The notes below the pieces were generated by a model. It worked only from the letters and a program-made list of their open reading frames with translations. It did not search any database and was not told the origin of the DNA. Made by a program: the position numbers and the translations under genes. From Mesorhizobium sp. STM 4661 (GTDB lineage: Bacteria; Pseudomonadota; Alphaproteobacteria; Rhizobiales; Rhizobiaceae), in NCBI RefSeq assembly GCF_000359125.1, contig NZ_CAAF010000063.1:79118-143117 (forward strand): 64,000 nt of DNA. Reading direction: 5' to 3'. Positions 33,816 through 40,607 of this stretch are shown piece by piece. Within the stretch, counting starts at the first letter, position 1. Every line of letters starts with the position of its first letter.

Positions 33816-33900
33816 GCGGATGTGGCGGAATTGGTAGACGCCCTGGATTTAGGTTCCAGTGCCGAAAGGCGTGGGGGTTCGAGTCCCTTCATCCGCACCA
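33816..33900 (+). tRNA. tRNA-Leu (anticodon UAG)
   Basis: 85 nt with encoded CCA end. Acceptor stem GCGGATG (33816-33822) pairs with CATCCGC before ACCA (33897-33900). The D loop has TTGGTAGACGC, the anticodon stem-loop is CTGGA-TTTAGGT-TCCAG giving anticodon UAG, a long variable arm (TGCCGAAAGGCGT) marks a class II tRNA, and GGTTCGAGTCC is the T arm. Reads CUA/CUG-family leucine codons. Confidence 0.97.
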
Positions 33901-34018
33901 CCCTGCTTCGCCGAGGCTTCGCAGGGTCGCTTGCGACCCGGAGAAGACTTGTTGCGAACAGGAGTGTCCTCCGAAGCCTTGGCGAAGGAGAATCAATGCC
34001 AAGGCCGTCGATCTAATT

Positions 34019-34603
34019 CTAATAAAGCGGTTCCTCGAACAGCGTCTTGTCGCCGTCCATCAGCGCCTTGATCTGCGCGGTGCCGTCCTTGGCGATCGCG
34101 ACGCGGATGCCGAATGGCCGCACCCGCATGTCGTTCTGGATCGCTATCCCCTCGCCCTCCGGCAGATAGAACCGCTCGATGCCGTAGTCCGGCGTGATCG
34201 CTGTTCCTGCCTCGCTCAGATTCCAGCCTTCGGCGATGTGCCCGACGATATCGGCCTCGTCGGCTGCGGCCGGTGCCGGCGCCTGCCCGAACCAGGCGGC
34301 GGTCGGCTGCCAATAGCCGTCGGCGCCCGGCTTCAGCCTGACCACGATCGGCGTGTTGTCGCTCGATAGCTTGCCGGCCGGGATGTTGGCGATCAGCTTC
34401 ACCGGTATGCGCGAGATATCGTAGCCGAGGCGAATATAGTCGCCACGCAGGAGATCGCGCGGATCGACCGGCTCGACCTTGAGCAGAACTTGCCTGCCAT
34501 CGCGCAGGATCGCCGCCCGGCCGGCGATGATCCAGCTCAAAAAGCCGATCTGCACGAGCGCCAGCACCAGCGCCGAGATGACAAGTCTTTTCCCGGTCAT
34601 CAT
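34019..34603 (-). CDS. GDYXXLXY domain membrane-anchored protein
   Basis: 194 residues. One N-terminal TM segment (LVISALVLALVQIGFLSWII) then a periplasmic domain with the name-giving motif in DLLRGDYIRLGYDIS. The family is found almost always next to DUF2157 proteins, and so here: its ATG overlaps the stop of the DUF2157 gene (34600-34603). Biochemical role unknown; the pair probably forms an envelope complex. Confidence 0.88.
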   Translation of the reverse strand: MMTGKRLVISALVLALVQIGFLSWIIAGRAAILRDGRQVLLKVEPVDPRDLLRGDYIRLGYDISRIPVKLIANIPAGKLSSDNTPIVVRLKPGADGYWQPTAAWFGQAPAPAAADEADIVGHIAEGWNLSEAGTAITPDYGIERFYLPEGEGIAIQNDMRVRPFGIRVAIAKDGTAQIKALMDGDKTLFEEPLY

Positions 34604-35718
34604 GCCGTCGCTCCTTCCAGGCTCGGCGCCTTCATGCGTTTTTCAATACGGATGATGACGAGGGCAAGGACGCCGAGAAGCACCGCGGCGGCAAGGAAGA
34701 AGCCAGCCGTGTCGAGCATCGACTGCAGCATCACCACATAGATGATGGCGAGTTCGAAGGCGAAGCCGGCATAGGCAACCCAGCGCAAGCCCCTGCTCTC
34801 GCGGCCGCCGAGCACGATCGCCGCGACAATGCCGGCAAGCGCTATGGCCGAGGCAATGGCAAAGCCGCTGCTGTAGCTCGCTTCATCCGCCAGTTGGAAC
34901 TGGATCAGCGCCAGGCCGGTGAGAAAGCCGATCAGCGCGTGCAGCGGCAGCCGGCCGCCAAGCCGCAGGATCCTATCGACAGGCCCGGCAGCGAAGATCG
35001 CCGCCGCGAACAGCAGCGCCGACACAATGACGAGTGGGACAGCGACCTGCAACGTGTCGTGATCCATGGCCAGCAGCACGAGATAGAAGATGACCGACAG
35101 GATGATCAGGTGCCGCGCCGCCTGGCTGCGCGTCCAGAACGAAATGGCGAACAGCACCAACGCCATGACGACGAAGAAATGCGGAAATTCCGCGCGCCTG
35201 AAATAGTCGAACCCTTTCAGGAACAGCCAGGCATCGGCGATGCCGACGGCAGCGACGGTCAGCGGGTTCGAGCGCAGCGCGACCGCCGCCATTGCCGTGC
35301 CGGCGCCCCAGGTGACCAGGGCCGACGCCTCGTCGCCGGACAGATGATACATCTGGCCGATCAGCGCGATCGATCCGCCGAATGCCGCCGCGGCGACGAT
35401 CCACAGCGCCTCGCCGATCGCCGCATGGTCGCGTGTCTTCAGCACCGCGCCGCCGACATAGCCGGCGAGGATGATGGCGAAGAGCGCCGCCACCCGCGCC
35501 AGCCGCGGGATGGCTTCCCAATTGGCGGCGACGAAGATCAGGATGGCCGCGCCAAGCAGCAGCGCCGCCATCATCGCCAGGATCGAACCGAAGCTCAGCG
35601 ATTTGCGTTCATTGGCCTCGACGTCGCGCGTCAGCGCGCCGGCCGTCGGCGCATCGATCAGGCCGGCCTCTACCCATCGTGCGATATCGGCCCTGACCCG
35701 TGACGAATAGCTCGCCAT
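34600..35718 (-). CDS. DUF2157 domain-containing membrane protein
   Basis: 372 residues. A cytoplasmic N-terminal region (ADIARWVEAGLIDAPTAGAL) is the DUF2157 signature, followed by roughly ten TM helices to the C-terminus. Function unknown. First gene of a two-gene operon with the GDYXXLXY protein, overlapping by four bases. It is divergent from the DUF1127 genes across about 236 bp. Confidence 0.88.
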   Translation of the reverse strand: MASYSSRVRADIARWVEAGLIDAPTAGALTRDVEANERKSLSFGSILAMMAALLLGAAILIFVAANWEAIPRLARVAALFAIILAGYVGGAVLKTRDHAAIGEALWIVAAAAFGGSIALIGQMYHLSGDEASALVTWGAGTAMAAVALRSNPLTVAAVGIADAWLFLKGFDYFRRAEFPHFFVVMALVLFAISFWTRSQAARHLIILSVIFYLVLLAMDHDTLQVAVPLVIVSALLFAAAIFAAGPVDRILRLGGRLPLHALIGFLTGLALIQFQLADEASYSSGFAIASAIALAGIVAAIVLGGRESRGLRWVAYAGFAFELAIIYVVMLQSMLDTAGFFLAAAVLLGVLALVIIRIEKRMKAPSLEGATA

Positions 35719-35829
35719 GTCCTTCCCCCTTGCTTGGTCTTTTTTTCAGCCGAACCGGGCAAACCGTTGACGCCACGGCATTTTCCAATTTGGGCTTCTT
35801 TGTGACGAAGCCGTGAGCGTGTCGTGATG

Positions 35830-35852
35830 TTGCATTGCACAATTTGCATTGC
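35830..35852. promoter_or_regulatory. Direct repeat TTGCATTGC upstream of the DUF1127 genes
   Basis: TTGCATTGC occurs at 35830-35838 and again at 35844-35852, 14 bp apart, in the gap between the divergent DUF2157 gene and the first DUF1127 gene. Spacing of little more than one helical turn would suit a dimeric regulator. The protein that might bind is not known. Alternatively it is chance in an AT-richer promoter region. Confidence 0.35.
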
Positions 35853-35954
35853 TGCCATGCACCAATAGCGCTTTTAAATCGATATGACCCCACCTATCTT
35901 CATGGCGTACACAAAGACGGAATGATCCGAAAGAAAGACGAAACGAGAAATACC

Positions 35955-36095
35955 ATGAACTTGATCCGCAACTACCGCAACTGGCGCCGCTACCGGGACA
36001 CCGTTTCCGAGCTGAGCCGCCTGAGCAACCGTGAACTGACCGACCTCGGCATCAGCCGCAGCGACATCCACTACGTCGCTCGCAAGGCGGTCTAA
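35955..36095 (+). CDS. DUF1127 small protein (CcaF1-like), copy 1
   Basis: 46 residues, Arg-rich: MNLIRNYRNWRRYRDTVSEL, then RLSNRELTDLGISRSDI to the end. This is a complete short DUF1127 (YjiS-like) protein. In Rhodobacter sphaeroides such a protein, CcaF1, is an RNA-binding factor cotranscribed with CCUCCUCCC-motif small RNAs, and the same layout is seen here 200 bp downstream. Upstream in-frame ATGs exist (35835) but the similarity starts at 35955. A hairpin follows the stop. Confidence 0.85.
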   Translation: MNLIRNYRNWRRYRDTVSELSRLSNRELTDLGISRSDIHYVARKAV

Positions 36096-36099
36096 TCCT

Positions 36100-36121
36100 T
36101 TCGGACCGCAAATGGTCCGAA
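36100..36121 (+). terminator. Hairpin between the two DUF1127 genes
   Basis: Perfect 8-bp stem TTCGGACC (36100-36107) / GGTCCGAA (36114-36121) with a 6-nt loop GCAAAT, four bases after the first DUF1127 stop. Only a short TTTT follows (36126-36129), so it may be a leaky terminator or a processing/stabilising hairpin that sets the ratio between the first gene and the downstream gene and RNAs. Confidence 0.6.
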
Positions 36122-36145
36122 CCAGTTTTGAAAAAGAGAACGACA

Positions 36146-36286
36146 ATGAACCTGATCCGTAACTATCGTAACTGGCGCGTTTACCGCGACACCGTTAACG
36201 AGCTGGGTCGCCTTTCGAACCGCCAGCTCCATGATCTCGGCATCATCCGCGACGAGATCAAGATCATCGCCCGCAAGGCCATCTGA
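36146..36286 (+). CDS. DUF1127 small protein (CcaF1-like), copy 2
   Basis: 46 residues, a paralog of the preceding gene: the first 11 residues are identical (MNLIRNYRNWR), and RLSNRQLHDLGI and the ARKAI end are nearly so. Tandem duplication is evident also in identical length. It ends 18 bp before the first CCTCCTCCC hairpin, so the mRNA and the small RNAs probably come from one transcript (inference from CcaF1-CcsR). An alternative, an independent sRNA promoter within the coding region, cannot be excluded. Confidence 0.85.
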   Translation: MNLIRNYRNWRVYRDTVNELGRLSNRQLHDLGIIRDEIKIIARKAI

Positions 36287-36303
36287 AGTTAAGGAATTTC
36301 GCC

Positions 36304-36409
36304 AGGGTCGACCTCCTCCCCGACCCTGACGGATACGGTCAGCCTTCACCTCCTCCCGAGGGTTGACCATCAAAACGGCGCCCGCCGCACCTCCTCCCGC
36401 GGCGGGCGC
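36304..36409 (+). ncRNA. Candidate CCUCCUCCC-motif ('cuckoo'/CcsR-type) small RNA, unit 1
   Basis: Three consecutive hairpins, each with the motif in its loop. SL1: AGGGTCG (36304-36310)/CGACCCT (36321-36327), loop ACCTCCTCCC. SL2: GGTCAGCCT (36337-36345) with the AGGGTTGACC region (36359-36368), loop centred on CACCTCCTCCC (36347-36357). SL3: GCGCCCGCCGC (36378-36388)/GCGGCGGGCGC (36399-36409), 11 perfect pairs, loop ACCTCCTCCC. The loop sequence is complementary to Shine-Dalgarno sequences, as in the CcsR/cuckoo RNAs of alphaproteobacteria, which bind mRNAs or titrate partners. Exact 5' and 3' ends are unknown. Confidence 0.8.
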
Positions 36410-36497
36410 TGTTCCCAAGGGCGAAAGAATTTCGTCCCGGGCGACACGAGTTTCGTCCCCAGGGGTTTCGCCCCCTTCACCAGGCGAAAGAGATTTC

Positions 36498-36614
36498 GTC
36501 AAAGCCGACCTCCTCCCCGGCGATGACGAATACGGTCGATCTTCACCTCCTCCCGAGGATCGACCACCAAAACGACACCCGCCGGACCTCCTCCCCCGGC
36601 GGGTGTTGTTGTTT
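36498..36614 (+). ncRNA. Candidate CCUCCUCCC-motif small RNA, unit 2
   Basis: Second tandem unit with the same plan. SL1: GCCG (36504-36507)/CGGC (36518-36521), extended by GTCA (36498-36501)/TGAC (36524-36527), loop ACCTCCTCCC. SL2: GGTCGATC (36534-36541)/GATCGACC (36558-36565), loop containing CACCTCCTCCC. SL3: ACACCCGCCGG (36575-36585)/CCGGCGGGTGT (36596-36606), extended to about 15 bp including one G-T pair, loop ACCTCCTCCC, then GTTGTTTT-like sequence: this hairpin can also act as the intrinsic terminator of the array. Stem bases differ from unit 1 by compensating changes while the loops are unchanged. The 88 bp between the units carry repeated TTTCGTC words. Confidence 0.8.
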
Positions 36615-36669
36615 CCGAGGCAGGCTTGCCCAATTGCAATCGCCGCGCCGAGCGACTATTCCGGCGCTC

Positions 36670-38079
36670 ATGAGCAAAAACCCCATTCACGTCATCGGCG
36701 GCGGCCTCGCCGGCTCGGAAGCCGCATGGCAAGCGGCCCAGGCCGGCATTCCTGTCGTGCTGCATGAAATGCGGCCGGTGCGCGGCACCGATGCGCACAA
36801 AACCGACGGCCTGGCCGAGCTTGTCTGTTCCAATTCCTTCCGCTCCGACGACGCTGAGACCAACGCGGTCGGCCTGCTGCATGCCGAAATGCGGCTGGCC
36901 GGATCGCTGATCATGAGCGCTGGCGATGCAAACCAGGTGCCGGCCGGCGGCGCGCTGGCCGTCGACCGCGACGGGTTTTCGCAAGCTGTGACCAGCAAGC
37001 TTGAAGCGCACCCGCTCATCACTATCCAGCGCGAGGAAGTGCCAGGCCTGCCGCCGGCGGACTGGGACCAGGCGATCATCGCCACGGGCCCGCTGACGGC
37101 GCCGTCGCTTGCCCAATCGATCGCCGAAGCGACCGGCGCCGACGCGCTTGCCTTCTTCGACGCCATCGCCCCGATCGTGCATTTCGACACGATCGACATG
37201 AACATTTGCTGGTTCCAGTCGCGCTACGACAAGGTCGGTCCCGGCGGCACCGGCAAGGACTACATCAACTGTCCGATGGACAAGGAGCAATATCTCGCCT
37301 TCGTGCAGGCGCTTGTCGACGGCCAGAAGACCGAGTTCAAGCAATGGGAAGGCACGCCCTATTTCGACGGCTGCCTGCCGATCGAGGTGATGGCCGAACG
37401 CGGCGTCGAGACGCTGCGCCATGGGCCGATGAAGCCGATGGGGCTGACCAATGCCCACAATCCCGGCGTGAAAGCCTATGCGGTCGTCCAACTGCGACAG
37501 GACAATGCGCTGGGCACGCTCTACAACATGGTCGGCTTCCAGACCAAGCTGAAGCATGCCGAGCAGGTGCGCGTGTTCCGCGCCGTCCCCGGCCTCGAAA
37601 ATGCCGATTTCGCCCGCCTCGGCGGCCTGCACCGCAACACCTACATCAATTCACCGACGCTGCTCGACGCCTCGCTGCAATTGAAGTCGCGACCAGGCCT
37701 GCGTTTCGCCGGCCAGATCACCGGCTGCGAAGGCTATGTCGAGAGTGCGGCCATCGGCCTGCTTGCCGGTCGCTTCGCCGCCGCCGAGCGGCTGGGCCAT
37801 GCACCCTCGCTGCCGCCGCTGACCACCGCCTTCGGCGCGCTGCTCAACCACATCACCGGCGGCCACATCATCTCCGATGACGAACCCGGAAAGCGCTCCT
37901 TCCAGCCGATGAACGTCAATTTTGGCCTGTTTCCGCCGGTGGAAGCGCCGAAGACCGAGGGCAAACGCCTGCGCGGCAAGGACAAGACAGTGGCCAAGCG
38001 GCACGCGGTGACGTCGCGCGCGCTGGCGGATTGCCGCGAGTGGCTTAGGCTGCCCTCACAGGCGCAAGCGGCCGCGTAG
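36670..38079 (+). CDS. trmFO: Methylenetetrahydrofolate-tRNA-(uracil-54-C5)-methyltransferase
   Basis: 469 residues, flavoprotein that methylates U54 of tRNA using methylene-THF and FADH2. The N-terminal dinucleotide motif is IHVIGGGLAGSEAAWQAA, followed by ELVCSNSFRSDDAETNAVG with the characteristic cysteine region, and CEGYVESAAIGLLAGRFAA near the C-terminus. The start at MSKNPIHVIGGG (36670) is chosen because the open frame further upstream runs through the small-RNA hairpins. Transcribed in the same direction as the sRNA array, about 55 bp after its last hairpin. Confidence 0.93.
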   Translation: MSKNPIHVIGGGLAGSEAAWQAAQAGIPVVLHEMRPVRGTDAHKTDGLAELVCSNSFRSDDAETNAVGLLHAEMRLAGSLIMSAGDANQVPAGGALAVDRDGFSQAVTSKLEAHPLITIQREEVPGLPPADWDQAIIATGPLTAPSLAQSIAEATGADALAFFDAIAPIVHFDTIDMNICWFQSRYDKVGPGGTGKDYINCPMDKEQYLAFVQALVDGQKTEFKQWEGTPYFDGCLPIEVMAERGVETLRHGPMKPMGLTNAHNPGVKAYAVVQLRQDNALGTLYNMVGFQTKLKHAEQVRVFRAVPGLENADFARLGGLHRNTYINSPTLLDASLQLKSRPGLRFAGQITGCEGYVESAAIGLLAGRFAAAERLGHAPSLPPLTTAFGALLNHITGGHIISDDEPGKRSFQPMNVNFGLFPPVEAPKTEGKRLRGKDKTVAKRHAVTSRALADCREWLRLPSQAQAAA

Positions 38080-38081
38080 CC

Positions 38082-38675
38082 ATGCCTGACTTCTCCATTC
38101 TGCCGCAGCTTGTGCCACCGGGCTGGCCAACGAGTGAAGAACCTTACGCTGGCGACTACGAAATTGTCTGGAGCATCTACATTAGATGCAATAACCTGCG
38201 GAAATTGCGCGACGTTCATATACCAGCGCTTGAAGCGTTGATCGGCCAACCCCACGACGGCAGGGGCTGGGTGATCGACAACGAGAATTACAATGAGAAC
38301 CGCGACCGAAGCTTGAAGAGGATTGTTGCTGTAAAGCGACTTGAAAGTTCTTACACCGAGCAGTTCCTCCTCGATTTCATGAAGACGCTCTACTCGCTGT
38401 CGCCGTCCTGGACCATCCAAGCCCGTCTGAACACATCACATCCTCTTGGTGTGTATGTCTGCGGTCATTTCTCACGGGAGACGCCGGCTTCAGAGGCGCC
38501 GGCAGTCGTCGACGCACTCATCGAGTTGACGCCCGCTTTGCGGGCGACGGTCAATCTGGGCGTTACATTGGCTCGGGTCAACGCATCAGCGGTTAGTCCG
38601 GCCGCGGAAGCTTCCATTGGAATCTTGGATAGAGTAGGATACTATCCTACCCCAAACCATACGGGGAGCTGTATT
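38082..38675 (+). CDS. Hypothetical protein open in frame into ParD
   Basis: Begins 2 bp after trmFO. About 198 codons that I do not recognise; features include SWTIQARLNTSHPLGVYVCG and a soluble, mixed composition with no signal peptide. Codon use and base composition are less GC-rich than in neighbours (e.g. TACATTAGATGCAATAAC), suggesting transfer. There is no stop codon before the parD start: the frame runs through the operator palindrome and continues as ParD, so it would give a 294-residue fusion if translated whole. The original 3' end was probably lost when the toxin-antitoxin pair was inserted, or the fusion is real. Confidence 0.5.
38634..38650. promoter_or_regulatory. Probable ParD operator palindrome
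   Basis: Perfect 17-bp palindrome GTAGGATA-C-TATCCTAC, 25 bp before the parD ATG. Ribbon-helix-helix antitoxins autoregulate by binding such sites, so this is likely the promoter/operator of parDE. Confidence 0.75.
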
Positions 38676-38966
38676 ATGGAAGCCGCCGAGAAACTGTCAG
38701 TCACCGTCACGCCCGCCATGGCGCGCATGATCCGTAAAAAAGTCGAGGAAGGCTCCTTCGGATCGGCAAGCGAGGTCATCCGCGCTGCACTTCGCGCCTT
38801 CCAGCGTGAAGAGGAAGAACACGCCGAGCGCATGGCCTCGATAAGGGCGCGCGTGAAGGCCTCGATCGAGGATGAGAGGCCGAACCTTTCTGGGGAGGAG
38901 GTTCGCGACCGACTTAAGGGCTTCTTCGCGCAGTATTCGAGCCGCGCCGATGATTCGGCGGCTTGA
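38676..38966 (+). CDS. Type II antitoxin, ParD/CC2985 family
   Basis: 96 residues. The N-terminal ribbon-helix-helix domain is EKLSVTVTPAMARMIRKKVE, followed by GSFGSASEVIRAALRAFQRE, the ParD signature; the C-terminal half (RASIEDERPNLSGEEV region) is acidic/charged and wraps the toxin. ATG at 38676 has GGGGAG about 8 bp upstream and a palindromic operator before it. Overlaps parE by 17 bp. Inhibits the ParE-type toxin and represses the operon. Confidence 0.85.
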   Translation: MEAAEKLSVTVTPAMARMIRKKVEEGSFGSASEVIRAALRAFQREEEEHAERMASIRARVKASIEDERPNLSGEEVRDRLKGFFAQYSSRADDSAA

Positions 38967-39282
38967 GGTCGAGTATCGCGAAAGCGCCAGCAATGATCTG
39001 GCAGCAATTTTCAGACACATCGTCGAGGCCCGCGGAAGTCCTGACGTCGCACTGAAATTCGTTCTTCGCATCGAAGACCGCTGCCAGAGCATCGGCAATG
39101 CGCCTCGCGGCGGTCGTTCCCGCGACGACATCGTGCCAGGATTGCGAACAGTTCCGTTCGAGCATTCTGCCGTCATTGCTTACATCATCGATGACGGTCT
39201 CGTCCGCATCGTCAACATCTTCTATGGCGGTCGCGATTACGAGACGCTGATGCGCGATGGTGATTCGAGCGAGCCAGCATGA
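38950..39282 (+). CDS. Type II toxin, RelE/ParE family
   Basis: 110 residues. Begins MIRRLEVEYRESASNDLAAI, then the ParE-type core GNAPRGGRSRDDIVPGLRTV and ends FYGGRDYETLMRD. ParE toxins usually poison DNA gyrase, RelE-type relatives cut mRNA; the sequence favours ParE. Start inside the 3' end of the antitoxin (17-bp overlap). A longer upstream frame (38872) is rejected because it lies in antitoxin coding sequence without similarity. Confidence 0.87.
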   Translation: MIRRLEVEYRESASNDLAAIFRHIVEARGSPDVALKFVLRIEDRCQSIGNAPRGGRSRDDIVPGLRTVPFEHSAVIAYIIDDGLVRIVNIFYGGRDYETLMRDGDSSEPA

Positions 39283-39332
39283 CGGCACGGCAACTTTGTC
39301 TCGGTTGTCGTCGCTCGAACCAGTTGGATCGA

Positions 39333-40202
39333 TCAGGTCGTTGACGGAACCCAGCCGCGCGTCGCGCGGCGCAACAGCAGCCAATGCCGGCGCACAGCCG
39401 AGAGCCGCGCCACGCTGCGCAGAGCTGAATGACGGACGCTTTCCATCTTGCCGAGATAGGCGCGCGACAGAGCCAGCGGCAGGAACGCCGGACGCAGCGA
39501 GGCCGGCAAGGCCGATGCCCCTTGCTCAAAGGCTGAAAAATGCTCGCGCGCCAGCGCGATCATCGCCGCCACGGCGCGTTGCGCGCCAGGGCCGCCATCG
39601 CCTTTGACGAACTCTTCCGGCGAGGAGCCGGCGGCCGCAAGAACATCCGCCGGCACGAAGCATTGGCCGCGCCTGCGATGCAGCGGCAACAGCAGCAGAA
39701 GACCGGTCATTGCCTGCGCGCAGCCTGCCCTGCCCGCCAGCTCGGCGAAACGCGGCGCTGCAATGGGGTCGAGCACCATCGCCGCGAGCTGGATGAGCGC
39801 AGCCGCCGTCTCGCCGCAATAGCCTTCCAGATCGGTACGCGACGGCATCGGATCGTCGTAAAGGTCGAAGATACGCGCATCGAGCATGTTGTCGAATGCC
39901 GGCTTCGGCAGGCGGTGGGTGGAAATCGTGGCCTTCAAGGCGTCGGCGACGGGATGACCGACGCCTGCCCCGTCATCTGCTGCCCCATCCTCCCCTGCAA
40001 TGGCGTCGCGCCACCATTGCAGCCGCACCTCGCCGGGCAGCGGCTCATGGATGCGGTCGCGGATACCTGATATCTCGGCGTTGAAGGCATAGAGCGAAAA
40101 CAGCGCGCCGCGCTTGTCCGCGGGCGCATAGAGCGCCGTGAGATAGCGGTCGTGGTCGGCGGCGCGCACCGCGTCCATGACGATTTTTGCGTTGTCGATC
40201 AT
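39333..40202 (-). CDS. Squalene/phytoene synthase-fold protein, NDUFAF6-like
   Basis: 289 residues with the trans-isoprenyl synthase fold. The first aspartate-rich motif is replaced: AFNAEISGIRDRIHEPLPGE instead of DxxxD, and RLQWWRDAI follows. This matches mitochondrial complex I assembly factor NDUFAF6 (C8orf38) better than hopanoid enzymes HpnC/HpnD. So it is probably not a squalene synthase. Start at MIDNAKIVMDAV (40202), one base after the stop of the Mth938-like gene, so the two are cotranscribed. Converges on parE. Confidence 0.8.
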   Translation of the reverse strand: MIDNAKIVMDAVRAADHDRYLTALYAPADKRGALFSLYAFNAEISGIRDRIHEPLPGEVRLQWWRDAIAGEDGAADDGAGVGHPVADALKATISTHRLPKPAFDNMLDARIFDLYDDPMPSRTDLEGYCGETAAALIQLAAMVLDPIAAPRFAELAGRAGCAQAMTGLLLLLPLHRRRGQCFVPADVLAAAGSSPEEFVKGDGGPGAQRAVAAMIALAREHFSAFEQGASALPASLRPAFLPLALSRAYLGKMESVRHSALRSVARLSAVRRHWLLLRRATRGWVPSTT

Positions 40203-40203
40203 C

Positions 40204-40593
40204 TCAATCGACGGCGATGAGCGCGGCGGCCACCGCGCGGTTTTCCGCCAGTAGAACGTTGTAGGTCCGCACCGCCGCACCAGTCGACATCGGGTCGGAG
40301 GAAATGCCCGCCGCCTTCAATGCGGCACGCAGCGCGGCCGGCAATGGTCTCAGATCGTTGCCGGTGCCGACCAGCAGGATCTCGACCTTGTCGGCCTCGC
40401 TAAGCAGTTTCTCGAAATCCGCCGCCGTAAGCGCTGTAGCGTCGGCCGGCTGCCAACCGTGGATGCCGGACGGCAGGCACAGAAGCGAGCCGCGATGCGA
40501 CATGTCGGCGAAACGAAAACCGCCATTGCCATAGGCCTCGATCGGTGCACGGCCGGGGAAATGCGCCTCGCGGATGACGATGCCTTTGGCCAC
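40204..40593 (-). CDS. Mth938-like / NDUFAF3-like protein
   Basis: 129 residues, the complete DUF498 (Mth938) domain: YGNGGFRFADMSHRGSLLCL, VEILLVGTGNDLRPLPAALR and GAAVRTYNVLLAENR are the family blocks. Its human homolog NDUFAF3 is needed for complex I assembly, and its conservation next to secDF in alphaproteobacteria is established. It sits between secDF (14 bp away) and the NDUFAF6-like gene, one base away. Small soluble protein; molecular role unknown. Confidence 0.88.
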   Translation of the reverse strand: MAKGIVIREAHFPGRAPIEAYGNGGFRFADMSHRGSLLCLPSGIHGWQPADATALTAADFEKLLSEADKVEILLVGTGNDLRPLPAALRAALKAAGISSDPMSTGAAVRTYNVLLAENRAVAAALIAVD

Positions 40594-40607
40594 TACCGCA
40601 GCGGCCG

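Noticed and set aside
36304..36614. CRISPR array
   Set aside because: The repeated part is only 9-10 bp and lies in loops of different stems; spacing and unit structure fit hairpin RNAs, not CRISPR.
36523..36669. Longer TrmFO starting in the sRNA region
   Set aside because: The extra residues translate the CCTCCTCCC hairpins; the FAD motif begins right after ATG 36670.
38872..38949. N-terminal extension of ParE
   Set aside because: It lies in the antitoxin coding region and has no family similarity; the start at 38950 fits ParE.
39333..40202. Squalene or phytoene synthase for hopanoid/carotenoid synthesis
   Set aside because: The first DxxxD motif is missing and the neighbours are an NDUFAF3-like gene and secDF, not hopanoid or carotenoid genes.
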